From the NCBI RefSeq assembly GCF_003326475.1, contig NZ_JPWA01000004.1:155069-219068 (forward strand): DNA of 64,000 nt, read 5' to 3'. Below the pieces are notes generated by a model. That model did not search any database and was not told where the DNA came from. It saw nothing but the letters and a program-made list of their open reading frames with translations. The position numbers and the translations under genes were made by a program. Positions 45,239 to 54,377 of the stretch are shown here, one piece after another (within the stretch, counting starts at the first letter, position 1; the number at the start of each line of letters is the position of its first letter). Source of the stretch: Thalassospira xianhensis MCCC 1A02616 (GTDB lineage: Bacteria > Pseudomonadota > Alphaproteobacteria > Rhodospirillales > Thalassospiraceae).

Positions 45239-45739
45239 TCATCCTGCGCGACGAATACCGATCTTGCGCCCGACCCCGCTTGGCACCGGTAAATCGCGAT
45301 GCGCATCACGGATCAGATCAAGCGTCTTTTGAACATCATCGGGAAATGCCGCCGACCGCCGCGTTTTCATATCGATATGCATCGTGATGATTTCATTGGT
45401 CGCCGAAAGCCATCCTTCGGTCCCATGGCGCAATTCGTGATACATGTGAATGCGTTTGTGATCGCAATCAAGAATTTGCGTATGGATCACAAACGGGTCG
45501 TTCAGGTGAATTTCCCGGTCATAGGTGATGTGCATTTCAAGTGCAAAGGTCGAAAACCCGCGCCGTTCGGGATAAGTCCGTCCCATCCCGACCGCATCAA
45601 GAAACGCCACAGATCCCAGATCAAATCCGACAACGTAATAACCGACATTCACATGCCCGTTAAAGTCGATCCAATCTTTCGGTACCGTCCCGCGATAGCT
45701 TTCCAGCATCTCCGGGGCGAAAAGATCGGTACTGATCAT
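45239..45739 (-). CDS. Hotdog-fold acyl-CoA thioesterase
   Basis: 166 residues of the 4HBT/YbgC hotdog type: the N-terminal DWIDFNGHVNVGYY holds the catalytic Asp/Asn-Gly-His region. The family hydrolyses acyl-CoA; in carnitine degradation a homologue (CdhB) hydrolyses betainyl-CoA made by a BKACE enzyme. The BKACE cluster is 6 kb away on the other strand, so a link is possible but unproven. Overlaps the ornithine cyclodeaminase-like gene by 4 bp. Confidence 0.78.
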   Translation of the reverse strand: MISTDLFAPEMLESYRGTVPKDWIDFNGHVNVGYYVVGFDLGSVAFLDAVGMGRTYPERRGFSTFALEMHITYDREIHLNDPFVIHTQILDCDHKRIHMYHELRHGTEGWLSATNEIITMHIDMKTRRSAAFPDDVQKTLDLIRDAHRDLPVPSGVGRKIGIRRAG

Positions 45740-46686
45740 TTGCCAACCTTCCCGACGGCATCGACAACCGCAACCGCCGCAACGAAATCTTCAAGCGAAT
45801 GACCGACCGATTTGAAAACGGTGCATTCTGCATCGGTTTGGCGTCCCTTGACCTCACCGCGCGTCAGGCCAAACAGATCGCCCAGAATATCGGATTTGGC
45901 AATCGATCCGGCATTCAACGGCTGAACCACGTCACCACCTTCCGCCGCTGCCCCTTCAAAGCTATCAACATAAATCCGGCATTTCTGCATCAGAGCATCG
46001 TCGGTTTCACGCATCGTCGGTTTGAACGCACCGACAAGATCAACATGCGTGCCCTCACGAAGCCAGTCACCGCGGACCAGTGGTTCGGTCGAAAGGGTGG
46101 CGCATGAAATCAGATCGGCACTCTTGCATGCCGTTTCCAAATCATCCGTGCCCACCGCCTCAAACCCAAGGGTGGCGGTTTCAGCAGCCAACGCGCGGGC
46201 CTTGTCGCCATTGCGATTCCAGATCGTGACCTTTTTGATCGGGCGAACCGATGCGTGCGCCTTAATCAAGTTCGGCGCCATCGCCCCGGACCCGACCATT
46301 ACCATCTCGCGGGCGTCCTTGCGTGCAAGATAATCCGCTGCCAATGCCGATGCCGCCGCCGTGCGGCGCGTCGTCAGTTTGGTGCCATCAATCACCGCCG
46401 ATGGTTGACCGGTTACTGCATCAAGCAGGATATAAGTCCCCGAAACCGCCGGCAGGTTACGCGCCGAATTGCCCGGCACCACGGCGGCAACCTTGACCCC
46501 GGCCGCCCCGTCCTTTTGCCAGGCAGGCATGATCAGGAAAGTCGCGTCATCCTCATTGCTGCGTTCCATGTTGAAATGGCTGCGCAACGGAGCTTCACAG
46601 CCTTGGGCAAATCCTTTGCGGAGCGCCTCAACCAGATCGCGGGGCGAGACGAATTTATCGATTTCTTCGGCAGAGATGAAACGCAT
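45736..46686 (-). CDS. Ornithine cyclodeaminase / mu-crystallin family protein
   Basis: 316 residues with a Rossmann domain (VMVGSGAMAPNLIKAH, about 131-146) and the substrate Lys region (DGTKLTTRRTAAASALAADYL). Family activities include ornithine cyclodeaminase, imine reductase and ketimine reductase. Which applies is unclear; an imine or ketimine reductase would suit the amine-catabolic surroundings. ATG start with AGGAAGG. Translationally coupled to the thioesterase. Confidence 0.83.
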   Translation of the reverse strand: MRFISAEEIDKFVSPRDLVEALRKGFAQGCEAPLRSHFNMERSNEDDATFLIMPAWQKDGAAGVKVAAVVPGNSARNLPAVSGTYILLDAVTGQPSAVIDGTKLTTRRTAAASALAADYLARKDAREMVMVGSGAMAPNLIKAHASVRPIKKVTIWNRNGDKARALAAETATLGFEAVGTDDLETACKSADLISCATLSTEPLVRGDWLREGTHVDLVGAFKPTMRETDDALMQKCRIYVDSFEGAAAEGGDVVQPLNAGSIAKSDILGDLFGLTRGEVKGRQTDAECTVFKSVGHSLEDFVAAVAVVDAVGKVGK

Positions 46687-46834
46687 GGGCCTTCCTGTAA
46701 ATTTATTTTCGATTTCAGCGTGGTAGCATGGATATCTTATACCACGTCAAAGAACATGCGTCACAGGATCGCACGCTGTTTTTCACTTTGTTTCTGGTGA
46801 ATAATCTGCCCGCCACATGTGGCCTGTTGGCCGA

Positions 46835-47686
46835 TTAACGCTGCAAAAAGCGTTTCAGATGCCCAAACAGCGAACCGGTACCAAGGTAAAGTTCTTCAAG
46901 CACCGTGAAATGGTTCGCACCCCATGCCTTATAGACCGGGACCTTCAACCCCTCGCGCCCGCAATAGGCAGCATAGGCATCACTTTGGCGGACAAATTCC
47001 GGGCTTTCGTTGCTGCCGACCACCACCATCATTTTGACGTCATGCGGAACGGCATCAAGCATCGGTGAATTATCCGCCGCCGTCGCAGCATTAAGCCGCA
47101 CATCGTCATTGATGCTGGTAAAACGGATCGGTTCCAGATCGAAAACCCCGGAAACCGGAACAACCGCACAAAACGGATTGGCATCATTAAGGGAATCTTC
47201 CCAATGATGGGCTGCAAGGCGCGCGACAATCTGCCCGCCTGCCGAATGACCGGAAATGCTGATACGATCACGATCTCCGTTAAAATCGCCGATATTCTGA
47301 TAAATGAAGGTCATGCAACGGACCGCTTGCAAGGTAATTTCAGCAACCGTCACATCCGGGCACAGGTCGTAATTCGGGCAAATGACAGTAAAGCCCGCGG
47401 CGTTCAGGTCGCGGGCAACAAACGCATAATCCTTTTTGTCCTGACTTCGCCAATAACCGCCATGGAAAAACACATGCACTGGTGCATCCGGCTCGGCCGC
47501 CGGGTAAACATCCATGGTTTCCTTTGGCCCGTCGCCATAACGGATATCGGTCATGTGGTGGACACTTGCCCGTGTGTCGTCGGACAGACGCACAAAACGT
47601 TCAAAACAGGTCATGTATTCCGGCACGGTTTCGCGCGGATTATACTGCCATTCAAGTTCGGCAAGGGTAAAACCACCCCAACTCAT
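46835..47686 (-). CDS. Alpha/beta hydrolase of the arylformamidase type
   Basis: 283 residues. The oxyanion-hole motif HGGYW (75-79) is typical of kynurenine formamidases and relatives. Nucleophile S148 lies in SGHSAGG, and the catalytic His in WGANHFTVLEEL near 262. No other tryptophan-catabolic gene is in the window, so the substrate may be another formamide or ester. Single-gene unit, divergent from the small unknown gene. Confidence 0.78.
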   Translation of the reverse strand: MSWGGFTLAELEWQYNPRETVPEYMTCFERFVRLSDDTRASVHHMTDIRYGDGPKETMDVYPAAEPDAPVHVFFHGGYWRSQDKKDYAFVARDLNAAGFTVICPNYDLCPDVTVAEITLQAVRCMTFIYQNIGDFNGDRDRISISGHSAGGQIVARLAAHHWEDSLNDANPFCAVVPVSGVFDLEPIRFTSINDDVRLNAATAADNSPMLDAVPHDVKMMVVVGSNESPEFVRQSDAYAAYCGREGLKVPVYKAWGANHFTVLEELYLGTGSLFGHLKRFLQR

Positions 47687-47888
47687 CTGAACCTCGTTTG
47701 CTCTGCCCGGACCGGAATTATTATTGGTAGATCAGGCACGTCCGATAATCTTTCTTTATTTTTCAAGTTTTTGCAAATGCTTCACACAGGGGCATAATTT
47801 CCGCTGACAAACATCTTGTCGTAATTGCACTGCGGGCAAGTCAATGGCAGAATATCGAAAATCAATTTTAAAATCAGTCGGATAGACC

Positions 47889-48383
47889 ATGAACAGCCGC
47901 ACATTCCACAGCCCGTTCCCAGCCGGTGATACGGATCGCAACCAGATTTGGGAAATGCTGGTGCCGCGCGATATTGCGGCCTTCGTCGCGGCCGACTGGT
48001 CCATGGTCAAAGACGACTTCAAGGCAGACGGCTTTTACGCCATTGATGCCTGCAAATCCGATGATCCCGATGCCTGGAAAATGATGTTCCCCGATCTGGC
48101 AGCCTATCGCGATGAGTGGCTGCGTCAGGCGATAGCAGCACAGGAAATCGACTATGTCGAAGACCTGTTTGATGGTGTTTTCCGTGCCACCTACCTCTCG
48201 AAAATCGATATCACCGGCAATCGCGCACTGGTGCGCAAACATTTCAACGGCGCCATAAAAAAAGCAGACGGATCAACTGACCGTCTGCTTTGGAAAACCC
48301 ATTATTACTGCGAAAAACAGTCTGATGGAAAATGGCTGATCACCGGTTTCACCGGCTATCTGCCCAACCATGATCCGGCATAG
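47889..48383 (+). CDS. Uncharacterised 164-residue protein, possibly NTF2-like
   Basis: I do not recognise a named family with certainty. The composition (WSMVKDDFKADGFYAID near 41-57, then a beta-rich end LWKTHYYCEKQSDGKWLITGF) resembles SnoaL/NTF2-like alpha+beta proteins, which serve as small ligand-binding or catalytic domains. No signal peptide or membrane segment. It is divergent from the arylformamidase-like gene and convergent with the PLP enzyme gene, so it is probably transcribed alone. Confidence 0.65.
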   Translation: MNSRTFHSPFPAGDTDRNQIWEMLVPRDIAAFVAADWSMVKDDFKADGFYAIDACKSDDPDAWKMMFPDLAAYRDEWLRQAIAAQEIDYVEDLFDGVFRATYLSKIDITGNRALVRKHFNGAIKKADGSTDRLLWKTHYYCEKQSDGKWLITGFTGYLPNHDPA

Positions 48384-48394
48384 GTAATCGTGCC

Positions 48395-49465
48395 TTAAAG
48401 CACGTAACCCCGCGCGGCGACATCAACCGTTTCGATATCGCCATCGCGCACCAGATGCACCTGATCAAGCATGTTACTGACAACGCAGACATGGTTCGGG
48501 ATGATTTCGATCCGCTGGCCGATTTCAAACGGCTGTGTCGCCGGATCGAAATGCAAAATGCCGTGTTCCTCGGACAGAGCCTTGACCGCAACATCGGGAT
48601 GCCCCACGACATAGCCATATCCGTCTAGACCCAGCAAATCGGATGTCAGAACCTTTGACCCGGCATCAATGATTGCCCGGCCCGGTGTTGGCAAGGATAC
48701 GATCTCGGTCAACACCCGAAGTGCACAATCATCTTCCTTGCAAACCCCACGCGCCATCAGGGATCGGTCATTATAAATATAAGTCCCGATGCGATGTTCG
48801 GTCACAGACGGCACTTCATGGGCCAACCACATATCGGGCGTCCCACCGGAACTGCGCACCAGGCATTCAAGGCCAATCGCATCCAGTTCCTTCATGGCCG
48901 TGGTGAAAAATGCCTCAACCTTGGCACCACCACCGGTCGCCGGATAGGTCATAAGCCCGACAAACCTGATCCCCGGCAGTGATTGGATTTTCTTTGCCAG
49001 TTCAACGGCCTCTGCCGGGTTTTGCACCCCGCAACGTCCGCCACCGGTATCGCATTCGATCAGGATTTCAAGCGGCTTGGCACTGTCGGCAAAGGCCTTG
49101 GACAATCCTTCGACCACAACCGCATTATCGGCCACCACGCGCAGGCTTTTGATACGGTCAAACAATGCCCGCAATCGCGCGAGTTTGCGTTCACCCAATA
49201 CGTTATAGGTCAGAAGAATATCATCCAGCCCTGCATCTGCCATTACCTCGGCCTCGCCAATTTTCTGGCAGGTGATCCCGATAGCACCTGCCTTCATCTG
49301 TTGGGCGGCGAAGGCCGGAATTTTATGGGTTTTGATATGCGGACGCAGCCCGATCCCGTGTTTGTCACAATAGGTCTGATAGCTTTCGATATTGCGGTCG
49401 ACAGTATCAAGATCAACAACCGCGCAGGGCGTATCAAGTTCGGGATATTGGGGCATTCCGGTCAT
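48395..49465 (-). CDS. D-threonine aldolase-like PLP enzyme (DSD1 family)
   Basis: 356 residues of alanine racemase fold plus the D-serine-dehydratase-like C-domain. The PLP lysine is K45 in RPHIKTHK. The HxC metal motif is in PNHVCVV near 328-333. The family includes D-threonine aldolase, D-serine dehydratase and D-threo-3-hydroxyaspartate dehydratase. It lies 38 bp beyond the M81 gene on the same strand, so both are likely part of the TRAP-linked unit. Confidence 0.85.
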   Translation of the reverse strand: MTGMPQYPELDTPCAVVDLDTVDRNIESYQTYCDKHGIGLRPHIKTHKIPAFAAQQMKAGAIGITCQKIGEAEVMADAGLDDILLTYNVLGERKLARLRALFDRIKSLRVVADNAVVVEGLSKAFADSAKPLEILIECDTGGGRCGVQNPAEAVELAKKIQSLPGIRFVGLMTYPATGGGAKVEAFFTTAMKELDAIGLECLVRSSGGTPDMWLAHEVPSVTEHRIGTYIYNDRSLMARGVCKEDDCALRVLTEIVSLPTPGRAIIDAGSKVLTSDLLGLDGYGYVVGHPDVAVKALSEEHGILHFDPATQPFEIGQRIEIIPNHVCVVSNMLDQVHLVRDGDIETVDVAARGYVL

Positions 49466-49503
49466 CGGGGCAGCGTCCTTATCAAGTCTGGTGGTGGCAG
49501 CAA

Positions 49504-50973
49504 TCAGCTTGCTATTGCGGCAAAGGGATCGTCAACAATCGGCCAGATCGGGCGCGTCAAATGACGGTATCCATTGGTTTTCGGGTCGGACGGATAAGGT
49601 CCGTGGACATCGACATAAATGATCTCGCCCGCGATCTTGGCGAACGCATCGTAGAAGTGATTGGTCGATTTGATAAACAGATATTTTTTCGACGTCGGAT
49701 CAATGCCCATATTCGAAAACAGGCTGGGATCGAAACTTTGCGATCTGTTGGAATTCAGAATCACCTCGCCCCCACCCGGAAGCTCGATCACTGCGCAATC
49801 GCCCAGCGGCACGATGCTGTCACCAAAATACTGCCATGAATCGCGCCGGATTTTTTTCACCCGCACTTCGGCATCAATCGGTGCCCCCGCATGTGCACCG
49901 GTTTTTCCGCCAAAGCGTAACGGCAATGTCGCGCCCTCGCCGGCCGAAATGCAAATCCGAACCGCCATCGGGTCCCAGATGGTGCCAACCGCAAAATCAC
50001 GAAGCCCGCGTTCCATTGCGGCACGCAGCAAAATCGTGCTGTCACCCGGCACGCCGCCCCCCGGATTGTCCCACACATCGGTCAGAACAATCGGCCGGGC
50101 GTCGCTTGCCAATGCCTGATCAAGCGCGACATCCGCGGTTACAAAACTTGGCCGTGTCGTACCACGGAATCCGAAAAGCTCATGCCCCAGCTTTTGGGCA
50201 AGCTCGTTTGCCTTGGCCGGATCATTGTTGGTGGTCACAATCACCTTGGCACCAAGATCGGGTACATCTCCGGCCATGAAGCCGTGAATAAACGATACCG
50301 AAAGAACATCACCGGCCCCCTCCATCGCCTTGGCCCGATCAATGAAGGACCGCATCGGTTCGCGCGACGTCGGCAGAACTTCGATCATATGACAGTCAAA
50401 AACCGCCTTGGTCGGCGTGATCTCTCCGCGAAGCGTACGCAACACCAGGTCAACCACCGAACGCCCGGCATCGACAAAATCGGTGTGGGGGAATTCCTTG
50501 AACGCGACGATAATATCGGCGTTCGTAATGCGCTGCTCCGTCAGATGGCTGTGCGGATCATAACTGGTGCCGATAATAACATCCGGGCCAACAATGTCGC
50601 GAACGCGCGAAATCAGATCGCCTTCGCAATCCAGATATCCTTGCGCGACCATCGCCCCGTGCAGCCCCAGAATAACCGCGTCAACCGGCATGGCCGCACG
50701 CAACTGGCCCAGAACCTCGTCACGCAATTGTTCATAGGTTTCCCGGTTGACCAAGCCTCCCGGCTCGGCCCAGGTGGCGGTACCCTCGATCAGTTCCCAG
50801 CCTTCCTTTGCCGCACGCAGGCGCGCCTCGGTAAAGACGGCACTGCACAGCGTCGGGGTCACCGGGTGCTGTCCGGGCGGGGCATAGAAGCTTTCCTTGA
50901 AATCGGAAAAATCGGTGCGCAACGGCGAGAATGTGTTGGTTTCGGTCGCAATGGAGGCGCAAAAAATCCTCAT
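49504..50973 (-). CDS. M81-family metallopeptidase (MlrC-like)
   Basis: 489 residues. The N-terminus RIFCASIATETNTFSP is the M81/MlrC hallmark; metal ligands probably include the Asp/His of GLHGAMVAQGYLDCEGD and YDPHSHLTE. The known member MlrC hydrolyses linear microcystin tetrapeptides; most members are uncharacterised and sit beside transporters of small peptides or D-amino acids. Eleven upstream in-frame codons have no ribosome site and are left out. It follows dctP after a terminator hairpin. Confidence 0.85.
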   Translation of the reverse strand: MRIFCASIATETNTFSPLRTDFSDFKESFYAPPGQHPVTPTLCSAVFTEARLRAAKEGWELIEGTATWAEPGGLVNRETYEQLRDEVLGQLRAAMPVDAVILGLHGAMVAQGYLDCEGDLISRVRDIVGPDVIIGTSYDPHSHLTEQRITNADIIVAFKEFPHTDFVDAGRSVVDLVLRTLRGEITPTKAVFDCHMIEVLPTSREPMRSFIDRAKAMEGAGDVLSVSFIHGFMAGDVPDLGAKVIVTTNNDPAKANELAQKLGHELFGFRGTTRPSFVTADVALDQALASDARPIVLTDVWDNPGGGVPGDSTILLRAAMERGLRDFAVGTIWDPMAVRICISAGEGATLPLRFGGKTGAHAGAPIDAEVRVKKIRRDSWQYFGDSIVPLGDCAVIELPGGGEVILNSNRSQSFDPSLFSNMGIDPTSKKYLFIKSTNHFYDAFAKIAGEIIYVDVHGPYPSDPKTNGYRHLTRPIWPIVDDPFAAIAS

Positions 50974-51028
50974 GACCCCATCCTTTTTGTTCTTTGTAAT
51001 CATCATATTTTATGTGCAAAAGAAAAAA

Positions 51029-51056
51029 GCGTGCGGGTGAAGCACCACCCGCACGC
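51029..51056 (-). terminator. Hairpin terminator after the second dctP gene
   Basis: An 11 bp perfect GC-rich stem (GCGTGCGGGTG and complement) with a 6-base loop and six Ts on the minus strand. It sits just after the dctP stop, so the M81 and DSD1 genes may be expressed by read-through or from their own promoter. Confidence 0.85.
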
Positions 51057-51063
51057 GCATGGA

Positions 51064-52119
51064 TTATTCCATGTAGCGGTGGGCGTTGGCTTTATCGACT
51101 TCCGTCTGGAACAGTTCGAGAAGTTCAACGCCTTCCGTGCCCAAAGATTCCTGAACGTGTTTGACCACGACCGGCTGGGTTACATCTTTAAGCTTCTGAC
51201 GCTCTTCCGAGCTCAGTGCCGTGATTTCCATTTTGTCGGTCAAACCGGCAAGACCACGGTCAGATGCTTCGATCACGCGCGATACACCACGGCTGGCAAC
51301 CACACAGGACTGTGCTGCATAACGAACAATCTTCTGCTGGTCGGCAGTCAGATCATCCCAGAATGCTTTCGACAGCATGAAGGTGTAAGGCGAAAACAGA
51401 TGGTTGGTCAGGGTAAGATAACCCTGCACTTCGTTGAACTTGGCAAAGGTCACGGTCGGGACCGGGTTCATCTGACCATCGATCACGCCCGTCTGAAGGC
51501 CGGCATAAACTTCGCCCCACGCCATCGGATAGGCTTCTGCGCCCAGTGCCTGCATGATTTTCTGATGCGACGGCAGCGACATGGTGCGAACACGGATGCC
51601 CTTGAAATCGTCCAGCGTTGCAATCGGATGCTTGGAGTTGGTCACAGCAAAGAACCCGCCCGTATCCGGGAAACCAAGAACCTTGACATCGCCAAGGGTG
51701 TTTTCAATATCTACCGCCAGTTTCTGACCAAACGGACCATCAAACACGTCATAGGTCGATGCGTTGCTGTCAAACGCAAAGGCAAGGTTCAGAACGTCGA
51801 TACGCGGATAGTAGGATGCGATCGCCCCGGTCGAGGTCAGGGTCGCCTGAATGAGACCATCGCGAACCATCTGCACATGTTCGGCAGCCGAGCCAAGCTG
51901 GTTGGACGGATAAACCTCTACCTTGATATCGCCATTGGTGTCGGCTTCGACAATGTTGGCGAAAACAGCGGTGCAGGCATGCGCCGGGTTTTCAAACGGA
52001 TCCATTTTGTTGTCATGGGCAAATTTCAGAACCTTGGGCTCTGCATAGGCCAATGACGTGGTGCTGGCCAGCATGGCCGTCGCAAGGGCAAATGCCCCGA
52101 AACGCTTCATCGTATTCAT
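51064..52119 (-). CDS. TRAP transporter substrate-binding protein, DctP family (second system)
   Basis: 351 residues. Signal peptide to about 27 with cleavage AYA-EP. Conserved DctP features: the ligand-arginine region FKGIRVRTMSLPSHQ and the segment EVYAGLQTGVIDGQMNPV. It is third in a Q-M-P ordered operon, unlike the P-Q-M order of the first TRAP system. AGGAGAGG ribosome site. Ligand unknown. Confidence 0.9.
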   Translation of the reverse strand: MNTMKRFGAFALATAMLASTTSLAYAEPKVLKFAHDNKMDPFENPAHACTAVFANIVEADTNGDIKVEVYPSNQLGSAAEHVQMVRDGLIQATLTSTGAIASYYPRIDVLNLAFAFDSNASTYDVFDGPFGQKLAVDIENTLGDVKVLGFPDTGGFFAVTNSKHPIATLDDFKGIRVRTMSLPSHQKIMQALGAEAYPMAWGEVYAGLQTGVIDGQMNPVPTVTFAKFNEVQGYLTLTNHLFSPYTFMLSKAFWDDLTADQQKIVRYAAQSCVVASRGVSRVIEASDRGLAGLTDKMEITALSSEERQKLKDVTQPVVVKHVQESLGTEGVELLELFQTEVDKANAHRYME

Positions 52120-52213
52120 TCTACCTCTCCTTGATTAAGGCCTTTTATTTCTGTCCACGGTCTTGTTTTGGTGCCCCGATCCGGACCTGATCGGAGCGTT
52201 TCATTGCCACTGG

Positions 52214-53494
52214 TTACCGGAAGCCAAGCAATCGCGGGATCGCGAGCGCAAGATCGGACCAGAAGGCAAACAGGAACAGCACACCCAGTTCTGCCAAAAG
52301 GAACGGCCAAAGCTGGGCGGCAATTTTTTCAAGCTTTTCACCCGTGACAGACGACAGCACGAACAGGCACGCACCTACGGGCGGCGTCATCAACGAGATA
52401 TTGAGTGCAAGGACAAAGATGATCCCGGCATGGATCGGGTCCATGCCGATCTGAACCGTCAATGGCACAAGAACCGGCGCCAGAATGATCAGGATCGCAT
52501 TGATATCCATGACCATCCCGATCATCAGCAACAGGGCGACAATCATGAAAATGACCATATAGGGATCGGACGACAGCCCCAGAACGAGGCTCGCAACTTC
52601 CTGCGGGATGCGATTGAAGCTCAGCCACCAGCCAAGGATCGACGCAAACGCGATGATGATGAAAATCACCCCCGTCACCCTGGCGGTGCGGATCAGCATC
52701 TTGAAGAAATCGGCAAAGGTCAGCGCACGGTAAATAAAGATACCGATAAACAGCGCATAGGCCACTGCAACCGATGCGGCTTCGGTCGGGGTAACAATCC
52801 CGCCCAGAATGCCGCCCAGAATGATCAAAGGCATAATCAGGGCCGTGATCGATGATTTGAAAATCTTCCAGATTTCCAAAAGGTTAGCACGACGTTCGTT
52901 TTTCGGCAGGTTCTTGGATCGTGCGGTTACTGCAATCACGGTCATGCAGATCAGACAGATCATCAGCCCCGGCAGGATACCGGCGGCAAACAGCCCGCCG
53001 ATGGAAACCCCCATCAGCGACCCGTAAACAACCATCAATCCCGACGGCGGAATGGTCGGGCCGATGATCGATCCGGCTGCGGTCACCGCACAGGCATAAT
53101 CACGGCGATACCCTCGTTCGACCATGGCTGGCACAAGTGTCTTGCCAAAGGCCGCCGCATCGGCAGTCGCCGCCCCGGTCAGTCCGGCAAAGAAAACCGA
53201 TGCCAGCATGTTGGTGTGCGCCAACCCGCCGCGGAAATGCCCGACAAGCGCCTGCGCAAACAGGACAAGACGGCTGGTGATGCCGATATGGTTCATGATC
53301 TCGCCAGCCAGAATAAAGAACGGCATGGCGAGGAACGGGAATACGTTCAGACCGTTAAAGACCTTGCTTGGCCCCTGAACAAGGAACATGCCCCCGCCCA
53401 TGTCATAAAGGCCGATCACACCGGCAACGCCAAGGGCAAAACCAATCGGCATGCCCAGAACCATCAGAACGACAAAAGTAATACCGACGATCAT
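52214..53494 (-). CDS. TRAP transporter large permease, DctM family (second system)
   Basis: 426 residues, about 12 membrane helices. DctM landmarks: FFAGLTGAATADAAAFGKTLV, GSIIGPTIPPSGLMVVYG and GGIVTPTEAASVAVAYAL. It overlaps the small permease gene by 4 bp and is 94 bp upstream of dctP. Confidence 0.92.
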   Translation of the reverse strand: MIVGITFVVLMVLGMPIGFALGVAGVIGLYDMGGGMFLVQGPSKVFNGLNVFPFLAMPFFILAGEIMNHIGITSRLVLFAQALVGHFRGGLAHTNMLASVFFAGLTGAATADAAAFGKTLVPAMVERGYRRDYACAVTAAGSIIGPTIPPSGLMVVYGSLMGVSIGGLFAAGILPGLMICLICMTVIAVTARSKNLPKNERRANLLEIWKIFKSSITALIMPLIILGGILGGIVTPTEAASVAVAYALFIGIFIYRALTFADFFKMLIRTARVTGVIFIIIAFASILGWWLSFNRIPQEVASLVLGLSSDPYMVIFMIVALLLMIGMVMDINAILIILAPVLVPLTVQIGMDPIHAGIIFVLALNISLMTPPVGACLFVLSSVTGEKLEKIAAQLWPFLLAELGVLFLFAFWSDLALAIPRLLGFR

Positions 53495-54012
53495 TCTGCT
53501 CCCTCCGCCAGATCAATGGGAACGAAGCGGCCCTGATCGCGAAGCGCAACCAGCAACAACTGAATGGCAGCAAGCAGGGATGCAACCGGCACCGCGGCAT
53601 ATGGCAGTGCCAGCGTCATGCCAAAGATCATCGCCTGACGGCGCATACCGCCCGCGGCAAAATCAAAACCGTAAATTGCCAGATACAGAAACGCGCACAG
53701 CGCAATCAGATCGACACAGAACAGGACCGTGCGCTGCACGGGCATCGGCGTATTAAGGATAAACATCCCGATACCGATATGTTCGCGCCGCGCAATCCCG
53801 GCCGACACCGCCAAAAGAGCTGCCCAGATCATCAGGTAGCGCGCAAGTTCTTCGGGCCAGGGCAGTTGCCAGTGGAAAATGTAACGATCAATCACGCCCA
53901 GCCAGACATCCAGCACAAGGGCCAGCATCAGGACGGCAATTACTCGTTCGACCACCCAGTTCAGGGACCGGCTGATCAATGCGGCTGTGGCTTCAACACG
54001 GCGCAGCGCCAT
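53491..54012 (-). CDS. TRAP transporter small permease, DctQ family (second system)
   Basis: 173 residues with four membrane helices (VIAVLMLALVLDVWLGVIDR first; IARREHIGIGMFI carries the family ARREHI motif after helix 2). The ATG is preferred to a TTG three codons upstream because it has a GGAGAG site at a workable distance. First gene of the leftward operon, divergent from the RpiR regulator, with two palindromic sites within 80 bp of its start. Confidence 0.85.
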   Translation of the reverse strand: MALRRVEATAALISRSLNWVVERVIAVLMLALVLDVWLGVIDRYIFHWQLPWPEELARYLMIWAALLAVSAGIARREHIGIGMFILNTPMPVQRTVLFCVDLIALCAFLYLAIYGFDFAAGGMRRQAMIFGMTLALPYAAVPVASLLAAIQLLLVALRDQGRFVPIDLAEGAE

Positions 54013-54044
54013 CTTACTCAATCTCTCCGCTGATGAATGTTTTA

Positions 54045-54059
54045 TGTAATTTTTCTACA
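54045..54059. promoter_or_regulatory. Putative RpiR operator 1
   Basis: TGTAATTTTTCTACA, form TGTAR-N5-CTACA. It lies 33 bp upstream of the dctQ start and 30 bp (about three helical turns) from operator 2. Confidence 0.55.
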
Positions 54060-54074
54060 TCGTGATGATATTTT

Positions 54075-54089
54075 TGTAGCTTGTCTACA
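54075..54089. promoter_or_regulatory. Putative RpiR operator 2
   Basis: TGTAGCTTGTCTACA has perfect TGTAG and CTACA half-sites with a 5-base spacer. Confidence 0.6.
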
Positions 54090-54148
54090 TATTTTTGAGT
54101 CATAATTGCAAATATCACCCTGAATGATCTGCAACTAATGATATTATA

Positions 54149-54163
54149 GGTAGTTAAACTACA
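54149..54163. promoter_or_regulatory. Putative RpiR operator 3
   Basis: GGTAGTTAAACTACA is a palindrome (GTAGTT-A-AACTAC) close to the HexR consensus TGTAGTTTTACTACA as I recall it. It lies 74 bp from operator 2 and nearer the regulator gene. Confidence 0.6.
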
Positions 54164-54377
54164 TTTTTACCTATATTATTGGGCCACCCACCGAAAAACG
54201 ACAACGGCGATCAAACAATTCGACAATGAACGCCCTGCCCGCTTTACGGTTAGATCCGACAGGATGGGTAATCTCGGGATCAAGATCGAAGCTATCGCCT
54301 GTAAACCGAAAAAGTGATATTTATCAGCGTGGTGTCGGTAACAACACCTCATATTCGAGAATGATCGGAACGCTTGC

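Larger units (their letters stand above)
54013..54377. promoter_or_regulatory. Divergent regulatory region between dctQ and the RpiR gene
   Basis: A strongly AT-rich 365 bp spacer without a credible gene. It carries three related 15 bp palindromes, listed separately, and must contain the promoters of both the TRAP operon and the regulator/kinase operon. Confidence 0.65.

Noticed and set aside
48389..48404. CGTGC / GCACG hairpin over the stop of the DSD1 gene
   Set aside because: Short stem without a T run; not convincing as a terminator.
50182..52056. 624-codon open frame on the plus strand, antisense to the M81 and dctP genes
   Set aside because: It has no ribosome site or family signature and lies opposite two well-supported genes; long antisense frames are common in this base composition.
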